Shown here piece after piece: positions 44,001-53,319 of a DNA stretch of 64,000 nucleotides. The notes beneath the pieces were generated by a model, which had not been told where the DNA came from, ran no database searches, and saw only the letters and a program-made list of their open reading frames with translations. Within the stretch, counting starts at the first letter, position 1; each line of letters starts with the position of its first letter. Origin of the DNA: Rariloculus sp963665575 (GTDB taxonomy: Bacteria; Pseudomonadota; Gammaproteobacteria; Steroidobacterales; Rariloculaceae); contig CAXXDW010000003.1 in NCBI GenBank assembly GCA_963665575.2, positions 930,001-994,000 on the forward strand, given 5' to 3'. The position numbers were made by a program, and so were the translations under genes.

Positions 44001-47000
44001 TGTTGTCCAGGAAGTTGTCGCGCACCGTGACCGAGACGCCTCCGGGCACCTCCGAGCCGTAGTCGCCGCCGGCCACCGCGTGTTCGATCCTCACCCGGTC
44101 GTCATCGGCGTCCGCGTCCCCGCCCGCCGTGACGGTGACCTCCTGGGCGATACGCCATGTCAAACTCGTGAACGTCACCGACCCCGGACTCAGAGTCAGG
44201 TCCGACTCGCCCTGTACCGACGGCGTCACCGTCACCGGGCTCGTGGGCTGGCTCTCAAGAACCAACGAGTAGCTCGCGCTGGCGCCCTCCGGCACCGACA
44301 GCGCCGTCGGCGACACCGATACCTTGCGCGTGTCGTTGTCGGCGATCGCGATCGTCGTGCCGGTGACCTCCAGGCCCTCCGCCACGCCGTTGACGGACAG
44401 GGCTTCGGCGCCTTCGTCCACCGCGTCGTCCCTCGCGTTCAGCACGAATCTGGCCGTGCCCGTCGTTTCCCCGGCGCCGATCGTCAGCGTCAGCTCGCCC
44501 ACCGCTGCGAAGACGTAGTCGGTTCCATCAACCGGTGCATCGCCCGGCGCACCGACCGCGATCGTCACCGCCGTATCCGTGTCGAGCGGCCCCTGGTTCA
44601 GCGTGCCGGTCACCGTCACGATCACGGACCCGGCACCCTCCTCCACGTCCGTGTGCGAAAGTGTCAGAGTGACGCCCGTCGATGCCGTTTCGTCGTCTCG
44701 CACCGTGACCGCAACAACGTGCGCCGTCACGTCGTTGCTGCCGTAGTCCGCGCCGGTCACGCTGTGTTCGATCCTGGCCGTATCGTTGTCCTCGTCCGCG
44801 TCCTGGGCGGCGGAGACCGTCACGGTGCGGGCGCTGGCCCAGTTTGCAGGGGCAAACGTCAGCGACGAAACGTCCAGCGTCACATCGGGACTGCCGTCGA
44901 CCGAGGGTGTCACCGTCACCGGCCCGGTCGGCTCGGAGGTCAGCACCACCGTGTAGGTGGAACTGCCGCCCTCGGAGACGGGGAGCGTGGTCGGGGTCAC
45001 CTTCACGCCCCGCTGGTCGTCGTCGACGATCGCGATCGTCGTGCCGGTCACGGCCAGACCGGACACCGGGGTGCGTCCCGCCACCGTCAGCGTCTCGTCG
45101 GCCTCGTCGAGGTCGTCGTCTACCGGCGCCAGGCTGAACGTGGCCGTGCCGGCGGTCTGCTCCGCGGGGATGGTGAGCGAAAAGTCCGCGATGGCCGAAT
45201 AGTCGGTGCCCTTCTCGGCCGCATCGTCTGCACCGCCTACCGAAACGGTCATCTCCGTATCCTCGGTCCGCGGCGCGTCGTTCAGCGTGGCGGTCACCGT
45301 GATCGTCGTGGCGTCGGAGTCTTCCTCGATCCGCCCATCGGATACCGTCAGCGCGATGGCGGTGGAGGCGGTCTCGTCGTCGCGGACGGTGACCGACACC
45401 TCGTCCGCGATCACGCCGTTGTCAGCGTAGTCCGCGCCCGATACGGTGTGCTGAATCGTCGCCGTATCGTCCAGCGAGTCGGCGTCCTGGGCGCCCGACA
45501 CGGTCACCGTGCGGACGGTTTTCCAATCGGTCTTCGTGAACGTCAGCGAGTCCGTGTTCAATGTCACGTCGGCACTGCCTGTGACCGAGGGCGTCACCGT
45601 CACGTCGCCTGTGGGTTCGGATGTCAGCACCACCGTGTAGTTCGCGCTGCCGCCTTCGGACAGGGTCAGCGTGCCCGGGCTCACGTCGATGCCCCGGTCG
45701 TCGTCGTCGCCGAGCGTGATCGTCGTGGCGCTGACGGTCAATCCGGGCGCCGAGGTGCTTCCCGACACCGTCAGCGTCTCGTGGGCCTCGTCGAGCTCAT
45801 CGTCGGCGGGGGTCAGGGAGAACGTCGCAGTACCCGAAATCCGACCCGGGTCAATCGTCAGGGTGAAGTCCTTGACCGCAGCGTAGTCGGTGCCCTCCAC
45901 CGCCGCGTCGTCCGACGCGCCCACCGTCACCGCGACGCGGGTGGCGGAATTGCGCACCGCGTTGTTCAGTGTCCCGGTGACCGTCACGGAGGTCGTCCCT
46001 TCGTGCTCGTATACCCTTTCATCGGATACGGTCAGCGTCACCTGCGTGGCGGCGGCCTGCACCACCACGTCGAACGTCACGCGGGCCTCGTTCCAGTGGT
46101 CGTTCGACTCGGCCGTGGCGGTCACCGTGCAGGTGCCGGTGCCGCCCTCCAGCGTGAGCGCGCCGGTGAGCGCCACCACGCTGCAGATCGCCTCGTCCGA
46201 GACCGTGTAGCGCAGCTGCGTCTGCGCGCCGCTCGGCTCCGTCACCGTCGGGACGGGCTGACCCACCGTCGCGGTGTTCGCGCTGTAGGCGAACCCGAGC
46301 AGCGTCTGGTCCCCCTTGAGCACCGCCGGGAACGCGACGTTCACCGTGGCGGTGTTGTCGGCGTCGTCGCTCACCGTCACCGTCACCGTCGCCGCCGCGA
46401 CGGCCGCCGTCGGCGTACCGGTGATGGCGCCGGAGGTGCCGTCGATGCTCAGCCCGGCGGGCAGGTCGGGGGCGCTGTATTCGTCGACGTCGGCCCCGCC
46501 GGCGGGGCTCATGGCCTCGATCGCATCGCCCACCTTCAGAGCGTCCGGCGCCGTGTAGCTCGGCGGCGTCGGCGCCACCAGGTCCACCGTCAGCGTGCGC
46601 ACCACCTCCGCCGCGGCGGTGTAACCGGTCTTGGTCGCCGACACCGTCACCGACACGCCCGTGCCGGCGATGTACGTCGCGTTCCCCGGCACGTCCACCG
46701 ACCAGGCGCCGTTGGTGTCGGAGGTCGCGGTCAGGGTCTCGGTGGCGATCGCCACCGACACGCTCACGCCGCTCTCCGTCCCGGTGGCCCCGGTGATCGC
46801 GAACCCCAACGCCTTCTCCGCGATGTTCACCGCATCGTCCGTGGCGATGGCGTCCACGCTCAGCGACAACGTGCCCAACGCCGCCACCGCCGGGAACGCG
46901 ATGCCCACCGTGTCGGTGTTGCCGGCGGCGTCGCTCACCGTCACCGTCGCCGTCGCCGCCGCGGCGACCGCCGTCGGCGTGCCGTCGATCACACCGGTGG

Positions 47001-50000
47001 TCTCGTCGATTTCAAGCCCCGCGGGCAGGCCCGTGGCCTCGTACTCGTCGATGTCGGCCCCGCCGGACGGGGTCATCTCGGTGATCGCATCGCCCACCTT
47101 CAGCGAGGCCGGCGCCGTGTAGCTCGGCGGCGTCGGCGCCACCAGGTCCACCGTCAGCGTGCGCACCACCTCCGCCGCGGCGGTGTAACCGGTCTTGGTC
47201 GCCGACACCGTCACCGACACGCCCGTGCCGGCGATGTACGTCGCGTTCCCCGGCACGTCCACCGACCAGGCGCCGTTGGTGTCGGAGGTCGCGGTCAGGG
47301 TCTCGGTGGCGATCGCCACCGACACGCTCACGCCGCTCTCCGTCCCGGTGGCCCCGGTGATCGCGAACCCGTCCGCCTGCTCCGCAGCGTTGATGGTGTC
47401 GTCGCCGGCAATGACGCCGACGTTCAGCACCAGGTTGCCGACCGAGACCGCCGGGAAGGTGATGTCCACCGTGTCGGTGTTGCCGGCGGTGTCGGACACC
47501 GTCACGGTCGCGGTGGCGGTGGCCTCCTCGGCGGCGGTGGGGGTGCCGCTGATCGCGCCGCTGGTGGTGTCGATGTCCAGTCCCGCCGGCAGGCCCGTGG
47601 CCCCATACTCGTCGATGCCGACCCCGCCGGACGGGCTCATGGCCGTGATCGTCTCGTTCACCTTCAGCGTGTCGGGCGCAGTGTAGCTCGGCGCGGTCGG
47701 CGCGACGAGGTCCACCGTCAGGGTGCGCACCACACTCGGCGGGCTGAGGAAGCCCGTCTTGTTCGCGTTCACCGTCACCGACACGCTCGTGCCGGCGATG
47801 TAGCTCGCGTCCGCCGGCACGGCCACCGACCAGGTGGCGGTCGTGTCCCCGTCGTTGGGATCGAGGTCGGCGGAGGTGGCGCCCAGCAGCTCGGGACGCC
47901 CTCCCACAAGAATCAAGACCGTCACGCCCACACCGGCCTCGGTACCGGTGTTGCCCGAGATGGTGAACCCCGCCGTATGCTCGGCAATGTTGATCCGGTC
48001 GTCCGTGGTGATCGCGTCCACGTTCAGCGTCAGCGTACCCGCCGCGCTCACCGTCACCGTGTCCGTCACGCTGGCCTTGTTCCAGTCGTCGTCGGCCTCG
48101 GCGGTGGCGGTCACCGTGCAGGTGCCGGCGCCCACCAGGGTGAGCGCGCCGGTGGCGGCATCCACGGTGCACACGCTCGCCGCCGAATCGGTGCTGTACT
48201 CCAGGGACGTCTGCACGCCGCTCGGCTCCGTCACCGTCGGGGCCGCCTGACCCACGGTCGCCGTGTCCGCGCTGTAGGCGAACCCGAGCAGCGTCTGGTC
48301 CCCCTTGACCACCGCCGGGAAGGTGATGTTCACCGTGTCGGTGTTGCCGGCGGCGTCGGACACCGTCACGGTCGCGGTGGCGGTGGACGTGTCGGCGGCG
48401 GTGGGGGTGGCGCTGATCACGCCGGAGGTGGTGTCGATGTCCAGTCCTGCGGGCAGGTCCGTGGCCTCGTACCCGTTGATGCCGCTGCCGCCGGTGGGGC
48501 TCATGGCCGTGATCGTCTCGCCGACCTTCAGCGTGTCGGGCGCAGCGTAGGTGGGCGCGGTCGGCGCGACGAGGTCCACCGTCAGGGTGCGCACCACATC
48601 CGCCGGGGCGGTGAACCCGGTCTTGCTCGCCGACACCGTGACATCCACGCTTGTGCCGGTGATGTAGGCGGCGCCCCCCGGCACGTCCACCGACCAGGCG
48701 CCGTTGGTGTCGGAGGTCGTCGTCAGGGTCGCCCCGCCGATCGCCACCGACACGCTCACGCCGCTCTCCGTCCCGGTGTCGCCGGAGATCGCGAACCCCG
48801 CCGCCTTCTCCGCGATGTTCACCACCCCGTCGGTGGCGATGTTCTCCGCGGCGGCCACGTTCAGCGTCAGCGTGGGCAGCACGCTCACCGTCACCGTGTC
48901 CGTCACGCTGTCCTTGTTCCAGTTGTCGTTGGCCTCGGCGGTGGCGGTCACCGTGCAGGTGCCGGCGCCCACCAGGGTGAGCGCGCCGGTGACGGCATCC
49001 ACGGTGCACACGCTCGCCGGCGAAGCCGTGTAGCCCAGCTTCGTCTGCACGCCGCTCGGCGGCGTGACGGTGGGGACGTCCTGGCCCACGGTCGCCGTGT
49101 CCGCGCTGTAGGCGAACCCGAGCAGCGTCTGGTCCCCCTTGACCACCGCCGGGAACGCGATGTTCACCGTGTCGGTGTTGCCGGCGGCGTCGGACACCGT
49201 CACGGTCGCGGTGGCGGTGGACGTGTCGGCGGCGGTGGGGGTGGCGCTGATCACGCCGGAGGTGGTGTCGATGTCCAGTCCTGCGGGCAGGTCCGTGGCC
49301 TCGTACCCGTTGATGTCGCTGCCGCCGGTGGGGCTCATGGCCGTGATCGTCTCGCCGACCTTCAGCGTGTCGGGCGCGGTGTAGGTGGGCGCGGTCGGCG
49401 CGGTCAGATCCACCGTCAGGGTGCGCACCACATCCGCCGGGGCGGTGTAGCCGGCCTTGGCCGCCGACACCGTGACGTCGACGCTGGTGGCGGTGATGTA
49501 GTCGGCATTGGCCGGCACGTCCACCGACCAGCTGCCGTCGTCCGCGGACGTGGCCGTCAGGGTCGCCCCGCCGATCGCAACCTCAACGCTCGCGCCGCTC
49601 TCCGAACCGGTGTCGCCGGAGATCGCGAACCCCGCCGCCTTCTCCGCGATGTTCACCACACCGTCACCGGCGATGTCCTCCGCGGCGGCCACGCTCAGCG
49701 TCAGCGTGCCCACCGACGTCACCTTGGCCGTGTTTGTCCTGACGCCGATACCGTCACTGTCCGTGTCGGTGGGAGCGGACACGGTGAGGGTAAAGGTCAG
49801 TTCGGTGCCCGCCGTTAACTCCGGTATCAGGACGTTCGGCGTGGCGATCGTGTCATCGTCGAACGCCACCGTCACCCCGCTCGTGGGAGCGGTCAGCGCC
49901 CATTTATAGGTCACATTCGTGCCCCACAGCCCTCCGCTGGCACTGCCGTCCAGATCCACCGTGCCCCCACCGGCGGAAACCTGCCCGTCATCCGGCGTGG

Positions 50001-53000
50001 CGATCGCCGCGGGCCCGAACCCGGTAGGATTGCTCGCCAAGTTCAGAACCGTTAGCGCCCTAAGCGGCTCGAATATCCTGTCGGGCAATTCATTCTGCCT
50101 CAACCGGTTGTTACTCAGATTCAGATCCTTCAGTCCAGTCAGACGGTCGAACAGCCCTGCGGGCAGAGCGTTGATTCTGTTTCCGCTCAGATTCAGTGTC
50201 TCCAGCGAGGTCAGCGAGTCGAACACCCCTGCGTGCAGACTCAGACGCCGCCCAGCGGGGCCGCTGATCCAGTTGTTATCCAATTGCAGGTTCTTTAGCG
50301 ACGTCAGCTCATTGAATATCCCTGCCGGCAGCGTCTGAATGTCGTCGCCAGTCAGATATAAATCCACCAAACCGCTCAGCCCGTCGAAATCTCCCGCCTT
50401 GAGCTCGGAGATGTGATTCGTAGCAACAGATCTAAAAAACGTGATCGCGGCGAGATGGGTATCGGTGACAGCAGCGCAGTCGCTGACGCCACTTACTGAA
50501 GCAACGATCACGATGCGCACCTCTTCCGTGCGCCCGCAGATGCCGCCCGCCTCGATCGTCCCGTTCGCCGGGTAGGCGCCGCTGGTCAGGGTCTCTTCGG
50601 TGTTCCCGTCGTCGGTGAACTCCACCTTCACCTTGACCTTCTTGCCGGCGTCCGCATCAGCCAGCGTGTAGGTGCTTGCGGTCGCGTCCGCGATGTCGGT
50701 TGCATTCGACGTGCCGTCTGCGTCCACCCGGATCCACTGGTAGTCATAGGACACGCTATCGAGCCCGTCCACGTCATCGATGCCCGTGGTCGCCGCCGTC
50801 AGGGGCTGGCCGACCTTCGCCGTGCCGCTGATCGTCGGCCCGCCCGTGGGCGCGTCGTTATCCGCCGTCACGTGCATCGTCACGGTGTAGGTCGCGTCGC
50901 TGTCGTCCTCACCGTCGCTCACCCGGAACTCGAAGCTCGCGTAGTCCATCCCGTTGGCGTTCGCCACCGGCGTGAACACCAGCGTGCCGATGTCGCCCAC
51001 CGGGACCACCTCGCCCGCCGTCACCGCCGTGCCGTCGAGCGCAAGCGCCCCTGCCGCCGGCAGCGTCACCACCGTGACGCTCTTAAGCGTATCGGTCGCG
51101 TCGCCGTCGCTGAAATTGAACTCCGCCGCCGCGAAGGTGTGCGCCGTGTCCTCAAGGACGGTAATCACCTCGTCGGCCGCCGTCGGGACGAGGTTGCTCG
51201 ACCGGGTCACCGTCACCGTGTAGTCCTCGGTCGAGGTCGTGTCCTGGGCCGTGACCTTCACCACGATCTCGTTATCGCCCACGACGAGCGACGGAACCGT
51301 GATCCCGTCGGAGAAGTCGTTGTCGTTAATGGCGGTGCCGTCCAGCGTGACGCCGCTGACTTGAGCGCCTGGGTCGGTCACCGTCGCCGTCAGCGTCACC
51401 TCGTCCACCGTGTTTTTCACCGACGCCGTGTAGGCAAACGTGTTCGGCGCGAAGGGCGGCGCGAGGGTGCGGTCGCTCGAGCCGTCACTGACGGTCAGCC
51501 CGCTAAGCGTCGCGGTGTCCGATGCCTCGACGACCGTGACGGTGTCCGTCACGCTGGCCTCGTTCCAGTCGTCGTTCGACTCCGCCCTGGCGGTCACCGT
51601 GCAGGTGCCCGCGCCCACCAGGGTCAGCGCGCCGGTGGCCTCGACCACCGTGCACACCGTGGGCGGCGCAGCCGTGTAGCGCAGCTGCGTCTGCACCCCG
51701 CTCGGCTCCGTCACCGTCGGGGCCGCCTGACCCACCGTCGCGGTGTCCGCGCTGTAGGCGAACCCGAGCAGCGTCTGGTCCCCCTTGACCACCGCCGGGA
51801 ACGCGACGTTCACCGTGGCGGTGTTGTCGGCGTCGTCGCTCACCGTCACCGTCACCGTCGCCGCCGCCGCCGCCGTCGTCGGCGTGCCGGTGATGGCGCC
51901 GCTGGCGCCGTCGATCCCAAGCCCCGCGGGCAGGCCGGGGGCGCTGTATTCGTCGACGTCGGCCCCGCCGGCGGGGTTCATGGCCGTGATCGCCACGCCC
52001 ACCTTCAGAGCGTCCGGCGCCGTGTAGCTCGGCGCCGTCGGCGCCGCCAGGTCCACCGTCAGCGTGCGCACCACCTCCGCCGCGGCGGTGAACCCGGTCT
52101 TGGTCGCCGACACCGTGAACGCGACACTCGTGCCGGCGATGTACGTCGCGTCCGCCGGCACGTCCACCGACCAGGCGCCGTCGCCCGAGGAGGTGGCCGT
52201 CAGGGTCGTGCCGCCGATCACAACCGACACGCTCACGCCGCTCTCCGTCCCGGTGTCGCCGGAGATCGCGAACCCCGCCGCCTTCTCCGCGATGTTCACC
52301 GCATCGTCCGTGGCGACCGCGGCCACGTTCAGCGTCAGCGTGCCCACCGAGGTCACCTTGGCGGTGTTTGTCCTGACGCCGATACCGTCAGTGTCCGTGT
52401 CGGTGGGGGCGGACACGGTGAGGGTAAAGGTCAGTTCGGTGCCCGCCGGGGTCACCGGTATCGTGACTTTCGGCGTGGCGATGGCGTCATCGTCGAACGC
52501 CACCGTCACCCCGCTCGTGGGAGCGGTCAGCGCCCATTTATAGGTCACATTCGTGCCCCACAGCCCTCCGCTGGCACTGCCGTCCAGATCCACCGTGCCC
52601 CCACCGGCGGACACCTGCCCGTCATCCGGCGTGGCGATCGCCTGGGGCCCGAACCCGCTACGATTGCGCGACAAGTTCAGAGCCGTAAGCGCCGTAAGCG
52701 GCTCGAACAGCCTGTCGGGCAAGTCAACCTGCCTCAACCGGTTGTTACTCAGATCCAGTTCCTTCAGTCCAGTCAGACGGTCGAACAGCCCTTCGGGCAG
52801 AGCGTTGATTCTGTTTCCGCTCAGATTCAGTGTCTCCAGCGAGGTCAGCGAGTCGAACACCCCTGCGTGCAGACTCAGACGCTGCCCAGCGGGGCCGCTG
52901 ATCCAGTTGTTATCCAATTGCAGGTTCTTTAGCGCCGTCAGCTCATTGAATATCCCTGCCGGCAGCGTCTGAATGTCGTCGCCAGTCAGATATAAATCCA

Positions 53001-53319
53001 CCAAACCGCTCAGTCCGTCGAAATCTCCCGCCTTGAGCTCGGAGATGTGATTCGTAGCAACAGATCTAAAAAACGTGATCGCGGCGAGATGGGTATCGGT
53101 GACAGCAGCGCAGTCGCTGACGCCACTTACTGAAGCAACGATCACGATGCGCACCTCTTCCGTGCGCCCGCAGATGCCGCTCGCCTGAGCCTGGGCGGTG
53201 CCCGGCTGCCCGAAGGCAGCCAGCCAACCCACAAGGCAAACCACACGCGCAACGGACACGACACCGTGCCAGGGCCCTGCGGCCCTGCCGGGCGCCGACA
53301 GCGGATTGAGTGGTCGCAT
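38092..53319 (-). CDS. Giant LRR/Ig/cadherin/Calx-beta/Fn3 adhesin with autotransporter barrel
   Basis: About 5,075 residues from ATG 53319, which starts a signal peptide (VARVVCLVGWLAAFGQPG then TAQA). No clear ribosome site is seen and the frame is open upstream. Domains in order: leucine-rich repeats (~53180-52650), PKD-like, putative-Ig repeats (~52340-51500), cadherin-like sandwich (~51500-51200), cadherin-like and Ig-like units, second LRR block (~50540-50000), PKD-like, putative-Ig array (~49700-46030), about six Calx-beta-like units (~46030-44010), five cadherin-plus-Fn3 pairs (~44010-41220), Fn3/SwmB-like region, another Calx-beta, then an outer-membrane barrel (~39240-38092) ending in aromatic RGTIRW. 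This type Va-like architecture displays a long adhesive stalk. Boundaries are approximate. Confidence 0.9.
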   Translation of the reverse strand: MRPLNPLSAPGRAAGPWHGVVSVARVVCLVGWLAAFGQPGTAQAQASGICGRTEEVRIVIVASVSGVSDCAAVTDTHLAAITFFRSVATNHISELKAGDFDGLSGLVDLYLTGDDIQTLPAGIFNELTALKNLQLDNNWISGPAGQRLSLHAGVFDSLTSLETLNLSGNRINALPEGLFDRLTGLKELDLSNNRLRQVDLPDRLFEPLTALTALNLSRNRSGFGPQAIATPDDGQVSAGGGTVDLDGSASGGLWGTNVTYKWALTAPTSGVTVAFDDDAIATPKVTIPVTPAGTELTFTLTVSAPTDTDTDGIGVRTNTAKVTSVGTLTLNVAAVATDDAVNIAEKAAGFAISGDTGTESGVSVSVVIGGTTLTATSSGDGAWSVDVPADATYIAGTSVAFTVSATKTGFTAAAEVVRTLTVDLAAPTAPSYTAPDALKVGVAITAMNPAGGADVDEYSAPGLPAGLGIDGASGAITGTPTTAAAAATVTVTVSDDADNTATVNVAFPAVVKGDQTLLGFAYSADTATVGQAAPTVTEPSGVQTQLRYTAAPPTVCTVVEATGALTLVGAGTCTVTARAESNDDWNEASVTDTVTVVEASDTATLSGLTVSDGSSDRTLAPPFAPNTFAYTASVKNTVDEVTLTATVTDPGAQVSGVTLDGTAINDNDFSDGITVPSLVVGDNEIVVKVTAQDTTSTEDYTVTVTRSSNLVPTAADEVITVLEDTAHTFAAAEFNFSDGDATDTLKSVTVVTLPAAGALALDGTAVTAGEVVPVGDIGTLVFTPVANANGMDYASFEFRVSDGEDDSDATYTVTMHVTADNDAPTGGPTISGTAKVGQPLTAATTGIDDVDGLDSVSYDYQWIRVDADGTSNATDIADATASTYTLADADAGKKVKVKVEFTDDGNTEETLTSGAYPANGTIEAGGICGRTEEVRIVIVASVSGVSDCAAVTDTHLAAITFFRSVATNHISELKAGDFDGLSGLVDLYLTGDDIQTLPAGIFNELTSLKNLQLDNNWISGPAGRRLSLHAGVFDSLTSLETLNLSGNRINALPAGLFDRLTGLKDLNLSNNRLRQNELPDRIFEPLRALTVLNLASNPTGFGPAAIATPDDGQVSAGGGTVDLDGSASGGLWGTNVTYKWALTAPTSGVTVAFDDDTIATPNVLIPELTAGTELTFTLTVSAPTDTDSDGIGVRTNTAKVTSVGTLTLSVAAAEDIAGDGVVNIAEKAAGFAISGDTGSESGASVEVAIGGATLTATSADDGSWSVDVPANADYITATSVDVTVSAAKAGYTAPADVVRTLTVDLTAPTAPTYTAPDTLKVGETITAMSPTGGSDINGYEATDLPAGLDIDTTSGVISATPTAADTSTATATVTVSDAAGNTDTVNIAFPAVVKGDQTLLGFAYSADTATVGQDVPTVTPPSGVQTKLGYTASPASVCTVDAVTGALTLVGAGTCTVTATAEANDNWNKDSVTDTVTVSVLPTLTLNVAAAENIATDGVVNIAEKAAGFAISGDTGTESGVSVSVAIGGATLTTTSDTNGAWSVDVPGGAAYITGTSVDVTVSASKTGFTAPADVVRTLTVDLVAPTAPTYAAPDTLKVGETITAMSPTGGSGINGYEATDLPAGLDIDTTSGVISATPTAADTSTATATVTVSDAAGNTDTVNITFPAVVKGDQTLLGFAYSADTATVGQAAPTVTEPSGVQTSLEYSTDSAASVCTVDAATGALTLVGAGTCTVTATAEADDDWNKASVTDTVTVSAAGTLTLNVDAITTDDRINIAEHTAGFTISGNTGTEAGVGVTVLILVGGRPELLGATSADLDPNDGDTTATWSVAVPADASYIAGTSVSVTVNANKTGFLSPPSVVRTLTVDLVAPTAPSYTAPDTLKVNETITAMSPSGGVGIDEYGATGLPAGLDIDTTSGAISGTPTAAEEATATATVTVSDTAGNTDTVDITFPAVSVGNLVLNVGVIAGDDTINAAEQADGFAITGATGTESGVSVSVAIATETLTATSDTNGAWSVDVPGNATYIAGTGVSVTVSATKTGYTAAAEVVRTLTVDLVAPTPPSYTAPASLKVGDAITEMTPSGGADIDEYEATGLPAGLEIDETTGVIDGTPTAVAAAATATVTVSDAAGNTDTVGIAFPAVAALGTLSLSVDAIATDDAVNIAEKALGFAITGATGTESGVSVSVAIATETLTATSDTNGAWSVDVPGNATYIAGTGVSVTVSATKTGYTAAAEVVRTLTVDLVAPTPPSYTAPDALKVGDAIEAMSPAGGADVDEYSAPDLPAGLSIDGTSGAITGTPTAAVAAATVTVTVSDDADNTATVNVAFPAVLKGDQTLLGFAYSANTATVGQPVPTVTEPSGAQTQLRYTVSDEAICSVVALTGALTLEGGTGTCTVTATAESNDHWNEARVTFDVVVQAAATQVTLTVSDERVYEHEGTTSVTVTGTLNNAVRNSATRVAVTVGASDDAAVEGTDYAAVKDFTLTIDPGRISGTATFSLTPADDELDEAHETLTVSGSTSAPGLTVSATTITLGDDDDRGIDVSPGTLTLSEGGSANYTVVLTSEPTGDVTVTPSVTGSADVTLNTDSLTFTKTDWKTVRTVTVSGAQDADSLDDTATIQHTVSGADYADNGVIADEVSVTVRDDETASTAIALTVSDGRIEEDSDATTITVTATLNDAPRTEDTEMTVSVGGADDAAEKGTDYSAIADFSLTIPAEQTAGTATFSLAPVDDDLDEADETLTVAGRTPVSGLAVTGTTIAIVDDDQRGVKVTPTTLPVSEGGSSTYTVVLTSEPTGPVTVTPSVDGSPDVTLDVSSLTFAPANWASARTVTVSAAQDADEDNDTARIEHSVTGADYGSNDVTAHVVAVTVRDDETASTGVTLTLSHTDVEEGAGSVIVTVTGTLNQGPLDTDTAVTIAVGAPGDAPVDGTDYVFAAVGELTLTIGAGETTGTARFVLNARDDAVDEGAEALSVNGVAEGLEVTGTTIAIADNDTRKVSVSPTALSVPEGASASYSLVLESQPTSPVTVTPSVQGESDLTLSPGSVTFTSLTWRIAQEVTVTAGGDADADDDRVRIEHAVAGGDYGSEVPGGVSVTVRDNFLDNNAPVFPATLPMTLEVAENTLADTPIGTPFAATDMDGHALKYALEGLDADSFAIDPESGQFKTLAALDHETKTRFELTVAVDDGHGGKADVPVTVTVSDVDEQPGTPASPRVLATPGSTTGLGLRWSVPERNGGPDIVGYTVQYREGEAGAWRDHRHTGTDTRATILGLAAETVYQARIRALNGETPGEWSEPGSGNTGRVDNAAPVFDAGLTGELTVDENTGAGTDLGVAFTATDTDGDALTYLLDGPDRRAFAIDPESGQLSTRASLDHETQASHSVTVRADDGNGGTDTIAVTIAVSDIAEQAGTLDAPVVLAAAGTTTSLEVSWSAPELNGGPPVAGYAVQYRTVEEGDQAPWIEHRHTGADTRAIVDYLDAATLYQARVRALNGEIAGEWSEPGAGSTGNPANTPPVFDDDLTTEVRVEEHAVSGIHIGRPFTATDADADTLTYQLYGANRNAFAIDPVSGQLSTRAALDHEAKSSYSVMVRVSDGRSGADAIRVRVDVVDLAEKAPPVSAPGVLASAGSTTSLDLRWDAPARNGGPAITGYEVQYRAGTDDAWIDHVHEGADTRATIAELAAATDYEARVRALNGEIPGDWSVPGVGNTGRADNNPPVFDSGLPSTLTVNENVGTDTGIGSPFSASDSDGDTLTWLLDGTDRQVFAIDADNGQLRTRAALDHETKDAYALIVRVSDGAGDADSIELAVNVADLDEIAAQPLPPWVLSAVGTDTGLDVRWSAPAENGGPPIAGYELQYREGSDGVWTDHVHEDAGTRATIADLEAATDYQVRVRALNGETPGEWSRPGAGNTARPDNRAPAFYDDATTRSVPENNEAGDPVGAPVTAADEDRDGLTYFLEGTDAEPFEIDPQTGQIRTKTVLDYETQAVYRVTVVANDGNGGADTIDVGIEVIDSQEQEAEMGPSAPTALALGRALSLDSGNVVQAQITLTWDFPESDGVSADEDSWFEFRLGRYPESSNGLAAPAYQCAGNRPFGRDGWRRIPESGPEGANARAYRFDAQALGCHVLADTFELRAQVRAVSVPGEGATPRASSPSTEARMRDEAPRVIGTWLNASDEELPGLGEELVFSVAFTEPVRVVAANGSPTLEIRLGEAARQARFAGASRPPAFRDYGSGHIGSLLEFRYTVQEGDDLSSGLFVAANAISISGGATIVDATGPGAHAADLRNPRTTIAEGSTVVAESADGSLAASFEPESVPQSHDGETAFSVQVRFDDSTSTQGSAGGDASESNEGAEQDDQTTTKLGQLTLSESSFLVTGGRVTDVAPLVEGDHQRWTVELEPDSRADVSISLGPTIDCTDEGAVCAADGRRLANNIHAVIQGPPGLSVADARVEEAPGATMDFTVTLSRASSEAVSVEFATSDATATAGQDYTETSGTLIFEVGDIARTVSVPVLDDAHDDDGETFTLTLSNPSGGNAYVAHDTATGTIENADPMPKAWIARFGRTVSDHVVDAIQGRFADGPRESHLTLGGRRVDGLFERWQAGATQWQASMDRLSSGLQDGSAPGSAPAYRAQWGGYRTPATEAAMGSGFAGGGFASSTGPQVETRGDAAGGNGLPSLRHLLMGSSFSYSNVRAEQDADSPDAEGLNRWTAWGRMAATRFRGNDGPLSLNGEVATGMLGVDAAWNRWLAGVVLARSDGEGGYAHATASGGSLTSTLTSLHPFAHYRFNERTSVWGTIGYGLGDLSLTPEAATASINTDLRTSMAALGGRGVLSVRTGTVGSFELALRSDAMLTETRSGVSQNLLSATGATTRVRLILEGSGTLPLRTGGVLTPTLEAGLRYDGGDAETGAGLEIGGGLAYTSGPLSAQVNVRGLLAHEDAAYEEWGFSGSITYQPGKDNRGLSMKLGSAWGATQSGVRSLWSRPDAGGLVPGTAMDLAQRFQAELGYGLEGPSGRALWVAFIGTEAGQGGNRSLRTGVKLTSGSNVEAGLEIGRRTAVDGDAQLAVEIRGTIRW
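49685..50552 (-). repeat. Internal duplication in the adhesin gene, copy B
   Basis: Near-identical to 52319-53186 at a constant offset of 2634 bases. It encodes the second LRR block plus PKD-like unit. Several checked landmarks keep the same offset throughout, so there are no internal indels. Confidence 0.85.
52319..53186 (-). repeat. Internal duplication in the adhesin gene, copy A
   Basis: Partner of 49685-50552; encodes the N-terminal LRR block and PKD-like unit directly after the signal peptide. Differences are scattered single bases, implying a recent duplication or ongoing gene conversion. Confidence 0.85.

Noticed and set aside
47012..49009. A 665-codon minus-strand frame offset from the adhesin frame.
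   Set aside because: Arg/His-rich repeated translation that only mirrors the adhesin repeats in a second frame.
44080..49818. A 1,912-codon open frame on the plus strand opposite the adhesin gene.
   Set aside because: It is an antisense shadow of the repetitive GC-rich adhesin: the translation is an Arg/His/Gly-rich repeat without domains, and the minus-strand frame has clear protein domains.
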